From the NCBI GenBank assembly GCA_018831025.1, contig JAHJRB010000027.1, positions 1-6,880 on the forward strand: a stretch of DNA of 6,880 bases, read 5' to 3'. Shown here piece by piece: positions 1 through 5,335 of the stretch; positions within the stretch are counted from its first letter, which is position 1; the number at the start of each line of letters is the position of its first letter. This DNA is from Nanobdellota archaeon. GTDB lineage: Archaea; Nanobdellota; Nanobdellia; SCGC-AAA011-G17; ARS1403. Under the pieces are notes generated by a model. It saw only the letters and a program-made list of their open reading frames with translations, had not been told where the DNA came from and did not search any database. A program made the position numbers and the translations under genes.

Positions 1-175
1 CTCTTACTTTTTCCCCAAATTGGGTACCTCCTGGCTCTCTCGTACTTATAACTTCTATCCCTGCCATCGCACAAGGCGGACTTAAATACTCTTTAGAAAT
101 TCCTGTTTGAGTTGTATGCCCGCTTCCGTCAATCCCTTCAAAAGTTATTAACACTCCTTTATTATCTTTCTTCAT
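1..175 (-). CDS. tmk: Thymidylate kinase (dTMP kinase), N-terminal part, cut by window edge
   Basis: Only the first 58 codons are present; the gene continues beyond base 1. Thymidylate kinase phosphorylates dTMP to dTDP in the cytoplasm, a required step to dTTP. The visible part has the family's opening strand and P-loop (FEGIDGSGHTTQ, residues 12-23) and the dTMP-binding REPGGT motif (residues 46-51) followed by QFGEKVR, close to E. coli Tmk. The ATG at 175 is the natural start, a few residues before the first strand. Odd points: Walker A position 20 is His (codon CAT) where Lys is expected, and the P-loop-to-REPGG distance is about three residues longer than in E. coli Tmk (YLSPPCAMAGIEV). 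It lies downstream of the RNase P gene on the same strand, with its own candidate TATA box at 199-206 and no Shine-Dalgarno. The family is clear; activity is less certain because of the His. Confidence 0.88.
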   Translation of the reverse strand, partial: MKKDNKGVLITFEGIDGSGHTTQTGISKEYLSPPCAMAGIEVISTREPGGTQFGEKVR

Positions 176-198
176 AAGATAAATTATTTTTTAGCTTC

Positions 199-206
199 TT
201 TTTAAA
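199..206 (-). promoter_or_regulatory. Candidate TATA box for tmk
   Basis: On the minus strand this reads TTTAAAAA and ends 23 bases before the tmk ATG at 175. That spacing would put the transcription start at or next to the ATG, fitting a leaderless archaeal mRNA, and no Shine-Dalgarno is visible. There is no T-run on the minus strand between rnp4 and tmk, so readthrough from rnp4 is also possible. The region is very AT-rich, so the call is tentative. Confidence 0.45.
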
Positions 207-236
207 CATTTATTTCTTTAATCTTATATTTTAGAA

Positions 237-527
237 TTACTTCTTCTTACTAAGCGGAATCCTAGTATATTTTTTGCATTCCATACAGTAAATAACAACT
301 CTGGATTTATGTATTCTTACTCTTGCATTAACCCCGTTTTTAAGAAACCTATAACAGTGCTTGCAATACTGCCTTTTATATTTCTTAGGCATTTTTAATT
401 GCAATTTCATAGCTATTTTTCTAGCTATCTCTACATATCTATTGCTTAATTTTTTATTTTTCTTAAAAATTTTATCAGCTTCTTCAAATAATTTTTTTAT
501 TCTTAGTTTAGCAATTTGAACTGACAT
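237..527 (-). CDS. rnp4: Ribonuclease P protein component 4 (Rpp21/Rpr2 family)
   Basis: Protein subunit of archaeal RNase P, which together with the RNA subunit removes the 5' leader of pre-tRNA. The 96-residue product has the family layout: a helical N-terminal part (residues 3-47, with the NRYVEIARKIAMK helix) and a zinc ribbon with ligands C55-x2-C58 (YCKHC) and C81-x2-C84 (CMEC). Between them is the conserved GVNARVR segment (65-71). The length is normal for the family, which is confined to archaea and eukaryotes, so this gene is good evidence for an archaeal genome. It is rich in Lys, as expected of an RNA-binding protein. The start at 527 lies 25 bases downstream of a TATA box on the minus strand and has no Shine-Dalgarno, consistent with a leaderless transcript. 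It is divergent from the dCMP deaminase gene. Confidence 0.93.
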   Translation of the reverse strand: MSVQIAKLRIKKLFEEADKIFKKNKKLSNRYVEIARKIAMKLQLKMPKKYKRQYCKHCYRFLKNGVNARVRIHKSRVVIYCMECKKYTRIPLSKKK

Positions 528-552
528 TATAAATTAAAAATAGATTAATTTG

Positions 553-560
553 TATATAAA
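553..560 (-). promoter_or_regulatory. TATA box for rnp4
   Basis: The minus strand reads TTTATATA, ending 25 bases before the rnp4 ATG at 527. This is the spacing expected for a leaderless archaeal transcript. It sits only two bases from the plus-strand TATA box of the dCMP deaminase gene. Confidence 0.6.
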
Positions 561-562
561 TC

Positions 563-571
563 TTTATAAAA
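563..571 (+). promoter_or_regulatory. TATA box for the dCMP deaminase gene
   Basis: TTTATAAAA ends 21 bases before the ATG at 593, again the leaderless spacing. No Shine-Dalgarno precedes the ATG. The whole divergent promoter for rnp4 and the deaminase fits into bases 528-592. Confidence 0.6.
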
Positions 572-592
572 GTAGGATATTTAAAAAAATAA

Positions 593-1066
593 ATGCCAAG
601 GCCATCTAAAATAGATTATTATTTAGACATAGCAGATTCTGTTTTAAAAAGGGGAACATGTTTAAGAAGAAACTATGGAGCAGTTATAGTAAAAAATGAT
701 CAAATAGTAAGCACAGGTTATACAGGATCTCCAAGAGGAATGCCTAATTGTATTGATGTAAAAGAGTGTAAAAGAGAAAAAAAAGGAATTGAGTCAAGCT
801 CTAATTATGAATTATGTAATAGCGTCCATGCAGAAATGAATGCAATAATCCATGCTTCGAGAGAGGCAATGTTAGGTGGTGTTTTATACTTGTCAGCTGG
901 GGATGCTAAAACAAATGAAATAATAGATGCAGAACCTTGTAAAATGTGTAAAAAATTAATAATAAACGCAGGGATTAAAGAGGTTATAGCAAAAACAAAG
1001 GATGGAAATATTAATATATTCAATGTGGAAGATTGGATAAGAAAGGGATTTATATTTCCTAAATAA
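593..1066 (+). CDS. Deoxycytidylate (dCMP) deaminase
   Basis: Zinc-dependent enzyme of the cytidine deaminase superfamily (ComEB/dCMP deaminase type) that converts dCMP to dUMP, the precursor used by thymidylate synthase. All expected motifs are present in 157 residues: the NYGAVIVKNDQIVSTGYTG strand-turn (27-45) with the SPRG nucleotide-binding segment (46-49), the zinc ligand and catalytic pair H79-A-E81, and PCKMC (115-119) with ligands C116 and C119. Cys53, Cys59 and Cys75 in the inserted segment resemble the extra metal-binding or structural region of this family. The length is typical. It begins right after a TATA box with no Shine-Dalgarno, so it is probably leaderless. It ends four bases from the convergent nucleotidase gene. 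With tmk nearby it forms the dCMP to dTTP branch. A broader nucleotide deaminase role is less likely given the NYGAVI and SPRG motifs. Confidence 0.93.
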   Translation: MPRPSKIDYYLDIADSVLKRGTCLRRNYGAVIVKNDQIVSTGYTGSPRGMPNCIDVKECKREKKGIESSSNYELCNSVHAEMNAIIHASREAMLGGVLYLSAGDAKTNEIIDAEPCKMCKKLIINAGIKEVIAKTKDGNINIFNVEDWIRKGFIFPK

Positions 1067-1069
1067 AAA

Positions 1070-1648
1070 TTATTTAAAATATTTCATTATTCCTTCCCAA
1101 TTATTAACTCTAACAACACCTTCTGGAGTTTCCTGTCTATTCCAGGGCTGGTCTAATAATACAACTTTAATTCCTCCCTCTCCACATTCTCTGGCATATT
1201 CTAAAGAATCTTCTACTAAAACATCTACACTTGAACTTTTACAATAATCAACTTTTTTTGGACTATTACCAAAATCAACATAATTATTACGTGAAAAATA
1301 AATCTCAGAAATATCTGGAAAATATCTTTCTATCCAATTCCTAGTTAAATTTTTTAATCTCCTAGGTCTTGAAGTAATACTTATCAAACCGTTTTCTGGA
1401 TTATTTCCTAATCCTCTAATACCTTCAACAGCCCCTTCCATAGGTCTTAAATTAAAAAAATAAGGACTATGTAAAAAACTCCACATCTTTCCATATGCCC
1501 CACCATTACTCCCTCCCCAAACCTCACTAAATCTATAACTATGAAAATCTTTTTTCTTCAATTTAGTCCCATATCTATCATTATGAAATCTAGCTAAAGC
1601 AGGAACTAAATCTGCTAAAACATCATCTATATCTAAAGCAATTAACAT
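1070..1648 (-). CDS. HAD-superfamily 5'(3')-deoxyribonucleotidase
   Basis: Predicted phosphatase of the NT5C-type HAD family, which removes phosphate from deoxyribonucleoside monophosphates and limits dNMP pools. The 192-residue product shows HAD motif I, DIDDV (nucleophile D6, acid/base D8), motif II ITSR (T92-S93), a Lys pair as motif III candidate (K131/K132), and motif IV LVEDS with E146 and D147, where related enzymes often have two Asp. The C-terminal LLDQPWNR (164-171) is also typical of this family. An alpha-helical cap fits residues 17-80. The ATG at 1648 is right at motif I and has a TATA box 22 bases upstream without a Shine-Dalgarno. It is convergent with the dCMP deaminase and divergent from nrdR, so it sits among dNTP genes. 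The exact substrate cannot be read from the sequence; the family call is firm. Confidence 0.85.
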   Translation of the reverse strand: MLIALDIDDVLADLVPALARFHNDRYGTKLKKKDFHSYRFSEVWGGSNGGAYGKMWSFLHSPYFFNLRPMEGAVEGIRGLGNNPENGLISITSRPRRLKNLTRNWIERYFPDISEIYFSRNNYVDFGNSPKKVDYCKSSSVDVLVEDSLEYARECGEGGIKVVLLDQPWNRQETPEGVVRVNNWEGIMKYFK

Positions 1649-1670
1649 AATTTATCTTTAAAAATTTGAG

Positions 1671-1678
1671 TTTTTAAA
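1671..1678 (-). promoter_or_regulatory. TATA box for the deoxynucleotidase gene
   Basis: The minus strand reads TTTAAAAA, ending 22 bases before the ATG at 1648, the same leaderless arrangement as at rnp4 and the deaminase gene. It lies more than 50 bases from the nearest NrdR-box-like site, so direct repression of this promoter by NrdR is not obvious. Confidence 0.5.
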
Positions 1679-1705
1679 CAATTTATATCCTCTAGAATAT
1701 ATATC

Positions 1706-1713
1706 TATATAAA
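1706..1713 (+). promoter_or_regulatory. Possible upstream (second) TATA box for the nrd operon
   Basis: TATATAAA on the plus strand would start transcription near base 1736, inside the first NrdR-box-like site, giving a leader of about 50 bases. The surrounding bases 1698-1713 are an imperfect AT palindrome, so this may be only AT-rich background. The TATA box at 1744-1752 fits better with the position of the Shine-Dalgarno and the two operators. Confidence 0.25.
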
Positions 1714-1730
1714 TAAGTTAATATTTCTTA

Positions 1731-1746
1731 ATACAACATATTGTTA
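1731..1746. promoter_or_regulatory. NrdR box 1 (predicted operator)
   Basis: ATACAACATATTGTTA agrees with the known NrdR-box consensus (aCACwATATATwGTGt) at about 12 of 16 positions; its core ACAACATATTGT is a near-perfect inverted repeat. It lies directly upstream of, and touches, the TATA box at 1744-1752, over the place where TFB would bind its BRE. Box 2 follows after 15 bases. The pairing and spacing match the tandem NrdR boxes of bacteria. Confidence 0.68.
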
Positions 1747-1752
1747 TATAAA
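1744..1752 (+). promoter_or_regulatory. TATA box of the nrdRDHG operon
   Basis: TTATATAAA is followed by more A residues. Its centre near 1748 predicts a transcription start around 1774, leaving a leader of about a dozen bases that still contains the GGTGA Shine-Dalgarno of nrdR. It is framed by the two NrdR-box-like palindromes. Confidence 0.55.
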
Positions 1753-1761
1753 AAATAATGT

Positions 1762-1777
1762 ATACAATATATTGTGG
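1762..1777. promoter_or_regulatory. NrdR box 2 (predicted operator)
   Basis: ATACAATATATTGTGG matches the NrdR-box consensus at 14 of 16 positions and contains a perfect 12-base palindrome, ACAATATATTGT (1764-1775). It covers the predicted transcription start. Its centre is 31 bp from that of box 1, about three helical turns, so both boxes face the same side of the DNA as NrdR oligomers require. Because NrdR is the first gene of the operon, this is probably autoregulation. Confidence 0.78.
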
Positions 1778-1780
1778 TGA
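1776..1780 (+). promoter_or_regulatory. Shine-Dalgarno of nrdR (decides the start)
   Basis: GGTGA, complementary to the archaeal 16S 3' end, is followed by five bases and then ATG at 1786. This supports ATG 1786 as the start and rejects the in-frame GTG codons at 1774 and 1777, which lie in the operator or the Shine-Dalgarno itself. Confidence 0.7.
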
Positions 1781-1785
1781 CATGC

Positions 1786-2226
1786 ATGAAATGCCCATTC
1801 TGCGACAACAAGGAAACAAAGGTTATTGATAAGCGAGATTTAGATGATTCTACTAGAAGAAGACGTGAATGTTTGAGCTGTAAAAAACGTTATACTACAT
1901 ATGAGAAAATAGAGACTCAAAAATTAATAATACAAAAGAAGGATTTGAGACGAGAAAACTTTAATAAAGAAAAGCTTAGAATCGGATTATTAAAAGCATG
2001 CGAAAAACGTCCGATTCCAATTGAAAAAATTGATCAAGTTGCAGACAGAATAGAAGCGCAGCTTTTACAATTAGGAAAAAAAGAAATTCCAAGTAAAATA
2101 ATAGGAGAAAAAGTCATTAAAGAATTAAAAAAATTAGACAAAGTTGCTTACATAAGATTTGCATCTGTGTATAGAGACTTTAAAGATGTTAATGATTTTA
2201 AAAAAGAACTAAAAGATTTGAGGTGA
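1786..2226 (+). CDS. nrdR: Transcriptional repressor NrdR
   Basis: ATP/dATP-sensing zinc-ribbon repressor of ribonucleotide reductase genes. From ATG 1786 the protein has 146 residues, close to the normal length, and starts with the canonical MKCPFC. The zinc ribbon uses C3, C6, C29 and C32; the DNA-contacting RRRREC segment (24-29) is followed by KRYTTYE (34-40). Residues about 47-137 are the ATP-cone domain, ending in VAYIRFASVYRDF (120-132), as in bacterial NrdR. It is the first gene of the operon with nrdD, and its TGA is embedded in the nrdD Shine-Dalgarno. Two NrdR-box-like operators lie just upstream. NrdR is mainly bacterial, so its presence beside archaeal genes suggests acquisition by transfer. 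Five of its 14 Arg codons are CGN, against 3 in the much longer nrdD and none in the dCMP deaminase gene, which weakly supports this. Identification is certain; the transfer is inference. Confidence 0.96.
   Translation: MKCPFCDNKETKVIDKRDLDDSTRRRRECLSCKKRYTTYEKIETQKLIIQKKDLRRENFNKEKLRIGLLKACEKRPIPIEKIDQVADRIEAQLLQLGKKEIPSKIIGEKVIKELKKLDKVAYIRFASVYRDFKDVNDFKKELKDLR
2221..2226 (+). promoter_or_regulatory. Shine-Dalgarno of nrdD overlapping the nrdR stop
   Basis: AGGTGA precedes the nrdD ATG (2234) by seven bases and contains the nrdR stop codon TGA (2224-2226). Ribosomes ending nrdR therefore finish on the next ribosome binding site, which should couple translation of the repressor and the reductase. 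Confidence 0.75.
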
Positions 2227-2233
2227 TGAACAA

Positions 2234-4339
2234 ATGAGTATATCTAGAATTAAAAAAAGAAATGGTACATTAGCCGATTTTAAACAAGAAAAAATAACAG
2301 AAGCTGTTCTTAAAGCAATCCAAGCAGTTCATCCAGATGGAGATGAAAATAGAAGGGCTGCAGAAAGAGTAAGTGATAGAGTTGTAGCCGATTTAGGAGT
2401 AAGATTTGGAACAGAGGGGAGTAGTTTTTATCCAACTGTAGAACAAACTCAAGACATGGTAGAAACAACCCTAATGAGATCGGGTCATGAAGATGTTGCA
2501 AAAGCATTTATCCTTTACAGGGAAAATCATACAAAAGCTAGAGAATCACGTGGTTTTGAAGCAGACTTAGAAGTATATCTCAATAGAATGATCGGAGGCT
2601 ATATGGGGGATGAAGACTGGCAAGTAAGAGAAAATGCCAACGTTGGAGCAATAACATTTCAAGGTTTAGCCGCCCATATTTCTGGAGAAGTATTAAAAAA
2701 ATGGGGATTAGGAAAATATAGAGAGAGAGATCCAAGAATAGAAGAATTCCATAAGAAAGGAAAAATGCATATACATGATCTTGCTTATGCACCAATAGCA
2801 TATTGTGCAGGTTGGTCATTAGATGATTTACTTAGAAGGGGCTTTGGAGAGGTTCCAGACCGAGTCCAATCATCTCCACCAAAACACCTAGGGACAGTAA
2901 TAAATCAAATGGTTAATTTCACTGGAACTATGCAGGCAGAATTTGCAGGAGCACAAGCATTTTCTTCAGTAGATACCAGATTAGCTCCATTTGTTAGAGC
3001 AGATGGATTAGATTTCAAAGGAGTTAAACAGAATATGCAAAGTCTAATTTATGGACTAAATGTTCCATCAAGATGGGGCTGGCAAGCACCTTTCTCTAAC
3101 CTTACTTTTGATTTAATAATCCCTGAAGATCTAAGAGATCAAAGAGCAGTAATAGGAGGAGAAGAAATTGATTCTACTTATGGAGAATATCAAGAAGAAG
3201 CAGATATGATTAACAGGGCTTTTTTAGAGGTTATGAGAAAAGGAGATAAAAATGGTAGAATTTTTACTTTCCCAATTCCAACATATAATCTTACAAGAGA
3301 TTTTGATTGGGATAATGAAACCGCCGATTTACTATTTGAAGTAACTGGAAAATACGGCACACCGTATTTCCAAAATTATGTTGGTAGTGATTTAGACCCA
3401 GCCTCAATAAGGGCAATGTGTTGTAGGTTAAACCTAGATCAATCAGAATTAATGAAGCGTCCTGGAAACATTTGGGGTCCAGGAGATTCAACTGGGAGTG
3501 TTGGGGTAGTTACAATAAATATGAACAGACTAGGTTATGAAGCCCAAACAGAAGACGAGTTTTTTAATCAATTAGGAGAAATTATGGAAGTAGCTAAAAT
3601 TTCCCTAGAAACTAAAAGAGAAATTGTGGATAAAATGCTTGAAAATGATTTTATGCCTTACACAAAATCTTATTTGGGGCATTTCGATAATCACTTCTCA
3701 ACAATAGGGCTGTGTGGAATGCATGAAGCTTGCTTAAACCATTTAGGGGAAGGAATAGGAACAGAAGAAGGAAGAGACTTTACCATAAGGACTCTAAATT
3801 TTATGAGAGAAAAAGTAAGGCAATTCCAAGAAGAAACAGGACATTTATACAATCTAGAAGCGACACCAGCAGAATCCACCTCTTATAGACTTGCAAAGTC
3901 AGATAAAGAAACCTATCCCAACATAAGGACAAGTGGAAACGGAACTCCTTTTTTAACGAACTCAACACAATTAAATGTGGGCGCCACTACCGATGTAGTT
4001 GAAGCATTAGAACACCAAGATAGAATCCAACCACTGTATACTGGAGGAACTATTTTCCACACATTCATACCAGAAGCAATTGATGGACCAAGTGCAAAAA
4101 GACTTGTAAGAAAGATAGCAGAGAACACACATTTGCCTTACTTTAGCATTACTCCAACATTCAGTATTTGCCAAGACCACGGTTATTTGAATGGAGAGCA
4201 AGAAGCATGTCCGAATTGTGGTGGAGACACAGAGATTTATAGCAGAATTGTTGGTTATTACAGACCCCTAACCAATTGGAATCCTGGAAAAAGAGCAGAG
4301 TTTAGAGAGAGAACACCTTATGTGGAGGGAACAAAATGA
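2234..4339 (+). CDS. nrdD: Anaerobic (class III) ribonucleoside-triphosphate reductase
   Basis: Glycyl-radical enzyme that reduces ribonucleoside triphosphates to dNTPs without oxygen. It has 701 residues: an N-terminal ATP cone (about 3-97, starting ISRIKKRNG) for allosteric control by ATP/dATP, then the ten-stranded barrel. C191 (AYCAGW) and C397 in MCCRLN (395-400) are the likely active-site cysteines, with C397 the thiyl-radical candidate. GSVGVVTIN (421-429) and EATPAEST (542-549) are family motifs. A C-terminal zinc site is formed by C646, H649, C659 and C662, and the glycyl radical residue is G674 in RIVGYYRP. At the position where formate-using enzymes have Asn just before GVVTIN there is Ser422, which with the adjacent nrdH suggests a thiol reductant. 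Its TGA overlaps the nrdH ATG. Family and completeness are certain; the reductant type is inferred. Confidence 0.97.
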   Translation: MSISRIKKRNGTLADFKQEKITEAVLKAIQAVHPDGDENRRAAERVSDRVVADLGVRFGTEGSSFYPTVEQTQDMVETTLMRSGHEDVAKAFILYRENHTKARESRGFEADLEVYLNRMIGGYMGDEDWQVRENANVGAITFQGLAAHISGEVLKKWGLGKYRERDPRIEEFHKKGKMHIHDLAYAPIAYCAGWSLDDLLRRGFGEVPDRVQSSPPKHLGTVINQMVNFTGTMQAEFAGAQAFSSVDTRLAPFVRADGLDFKGVKQNMQSLIYGLNVPSRWGWQAPFSNLTFDLIIPEDLRDQRAVIGGEEIDSTYGEYQEEADMINRAFLEVMRKGDKNGRIFTFPIPTYNLTRDFDWDNETADLLFEVTGKYGTPYFQNYVGSDLDPASIRAMCCRLNLDQSELMKRPGNIWGPGDSTGSVGVVTINMNRLGYEAQTEDEFFNQLGEIMEVAKISLETKREIVDKMLENDFMPYTKSYLGHFDNHFSTIGLCGMHEACLNHLGEGIGTEEGRDFTIRTLNFMREKVRQFQEETGHLYNLEATPAESTSYRLAKSDKETYPNIRTSGNGTPFLTNSTQLNVGATTDVVEALEHQDRIQPLYTGGTIFHTFIPEAIDGPSAKRLVRKIAENTHLPYFSITPTFSICQDHGYLNGEQEACPNCGGDTEIYSRIVGYYRPLTNWNPGKRAEFRERTPYVEGTK
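4324..4328 (+). promoter_or_regulatory. Shine-Dalgarno of nrdH
   Basis: GGAGG inside the last codons of nrdD, seven bases before the ATG at 4336. The start overlaps the nrdD stop as ATGA, so the two genes are translationally coupled. Confidence 0.75.
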
Positions 4340-4611
4340 GGTATGAATTATTTACATACCCTCACTGTGGTAAATGTGATGAAATAAGAACCCTATTAAG
4401 TGAAGCAGAAATAGAAGGACAAGAATATGATTTAAGTTCTAGAGAAGGCACAACAGAAATTAAAGGGGTCTATCCCAAAATAAGAGATAGAGTACAAAGA
4501 GACGCCAACGGAATAAAAACTCCTCTTATCATATTAAAAGATAATGAAGGAAAGATTATAGGGGTTGTCCAAGATAAAGAAGGTTTGATAGCATGTCTAT
4601 CAGGGGACTAG
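4336..4611 (+). CDS. nrdH: Glutaredoxin-like protein NrdH, probable NrdD reductant
   Basis: Small thioredoxin-fold redox protein of 91 residues with the first strand YELFTYP and the active-site pair C11-G-K-C14 at the start of helix 1. A cis-Pro candidate is in IKTPLIIL (about P63), and the C-terminal part, DKEGLIACL, fits the last helix. The fold and length match glutaredoxin/NrdH proteins, which deliver electrons to ribonucleotide reductase. Its position between nrdD and nrdG, overlapping both (ATGA with nrdD, 19 bases with nrdG), strongly suggests that it reduces the NrdD active-site disulfide, as reported for the class III enzyme of Methanosarcina barkeri. Residues 34-60 between the first helix and the Pro loop are charged and longer than in the shortest NrdH proteins. 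Fold and role are well supported; the electron donor that reduces it is unknown. Confidence 0.82.
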   Translation: MRYELFTYPHCGKCDEIRTLLSEAEIEGQEYDLSSREGTTEIKGVYPKIRDRVQRDANGIKTPLIILKDNEGKIIGVVQDKEGLIACLSGD

Positions 4612-5273
4612 AAAAGTTTACAACATTAGACTATCTCGGCAAAGATTCTGCCGTGGTTTTTTTTAGTGGATGCAATTTTAGTTGCCCCTATTGTCAGAAT
4701 CCAGATTTAGTTGGAAATGATTTGCCAGATCTTAATGAAGAAGAAGTCATACAATTCTTAGAAAGAAGAAAAAAATGGTTAGATGCAGTAGTAATTAGTG
4801 GAGGAGAACCAACATTAGATCCAAATTTACCGGGTTTTTTAAATAGGGTTAGAAGTTTAGGATATGCTACAAAAATATTTACAAACGGCTCAACTCCAGA
4901 TACCCTAGAACAACTAATCCCTTTATTGGATTCAATATCAATGGATGTTAAAGGACCCTTAGACAGATATCCTGAAATTACTCAAAGTAGAATACATCCA
5001 GAAAATGTAGAAAGAAGCACAAGAATTGTTAGAGATTCCAGACTTGATTATGAATTTAGAACAACAATCTTACCAGACCTAATTGTTAAAGAAGATTTAT
5101 TAAAAATAGCTAATTGGTTAAAAGGAAGCCAAAGATATATTTTACAGAATTTTAATTCAAAAGTCCCAGTATTAGACCCTTCATATCAAGAAAAACAAGG
5201 GTATACTAAAGAACAAATGGCAGAGTTTAAAGAACTATTAAGTCCTTATTTTGGAGTTGTGAAAACTCTTTAG
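4593..5273 (+). CDS. nrdG: Anaerobic ribonucleotide reductase activating enzyme (radical SAM)
   Basis: Radical-SAM activase that uses a [4Fe-4S] cluster and S-adenosylmethionine to make the glycyl radical on NrdD. The 226-residue protein opens with SIRGLEKFTTLDYLGK, typical of the longer NrdG2-type activases, then the cluster motif C27-x3-C31-x2-C34 (CNFSCPYC), and the SAM-binding SGGEPT (69-74). KIFTNGS (94-100) and MDVKGP (117-122) are further radical-SAM strand motifs. It starts 19 bases before the end of nrdH, with a modest GAAGGT (4579-4584) as ribosome binding site eight bases upstream. It is the last gene of the operon. Some members of this subfamily act on other glycyl-radical enzymes, but the adjacent nrdD makes NrdD the clear target. 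Confidence 0.94.
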   Translation: MSIRGLEKFTTLDYLGKDSAVVFFSGCNFSCPYCQNPDLVGNDLPDLNEEEVIQFLERRKKWLDAVVISGGEPTLDPNLPGFLNRVRSLGYATKIFTNGSTPDTLEQLIPLLDSISMDVKGPLDRYPEITQSRIHPENVERSTRIVRDSRLDYEFRTTILPDLIVKEDLLKIANWLKGSQRYILQNFNSKVPVLDPSYQEKQGYTKEQMAEFKELLSPYFGVVKTL

Positions 5274-5335
5274 CCCATAAACTACTAACAGATGCTAATA
5301 CTCTGCTTTTATTAACAGCCAGTCGATAAAGCATA
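5274..5335. other. Gap between convergent nrdG and the small-protein gene
   Basis: These 62 bases separate the ends of the nrd operon and the minus-strand cca unit. There is only a short T-run (5308-5311) that might help to end nrd transcription, and a weak imperfect inverted repeat around it. I see no tRNA, no strong hairpin and no coding remnant. Confidence 0.4.

Noticed and set aside
1694..1713. The AT-rich near-palindrome around ATATATATCTATATA as a third NrdR box.
   Set aside because: It lacks the flanking ACA/TGT arms of the NrdR box and looks like TATA-like background.
2227..2238. An ATG at 2227 directly after the nrdR stop as an alternative nrdD start.
   Set aside because: It is in another frame and meets TGA after two further codons; ATG 2234 has an AGGTGA at good distance and gives the full ATP cone.
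2310..4201. Several minus-strand open frames of 60 to 80 codons inside nrdD.
   Set aside because: They lie opposite a clearly conserved gene, have no family motifs or ribosome binding sites, and their Leu/Ile-rich or low-complexity composition is that expected from the reverse strand of an AT-rich gene.
5290..5322. An imperfect inverted repeat around CTCTGCTTTTATT as a terminator hairpin or small RNA.
   Set aside because: The stem is short, AT-rich and interrupted; it could form by chance. Only the T-run may matter for archaeal termination.
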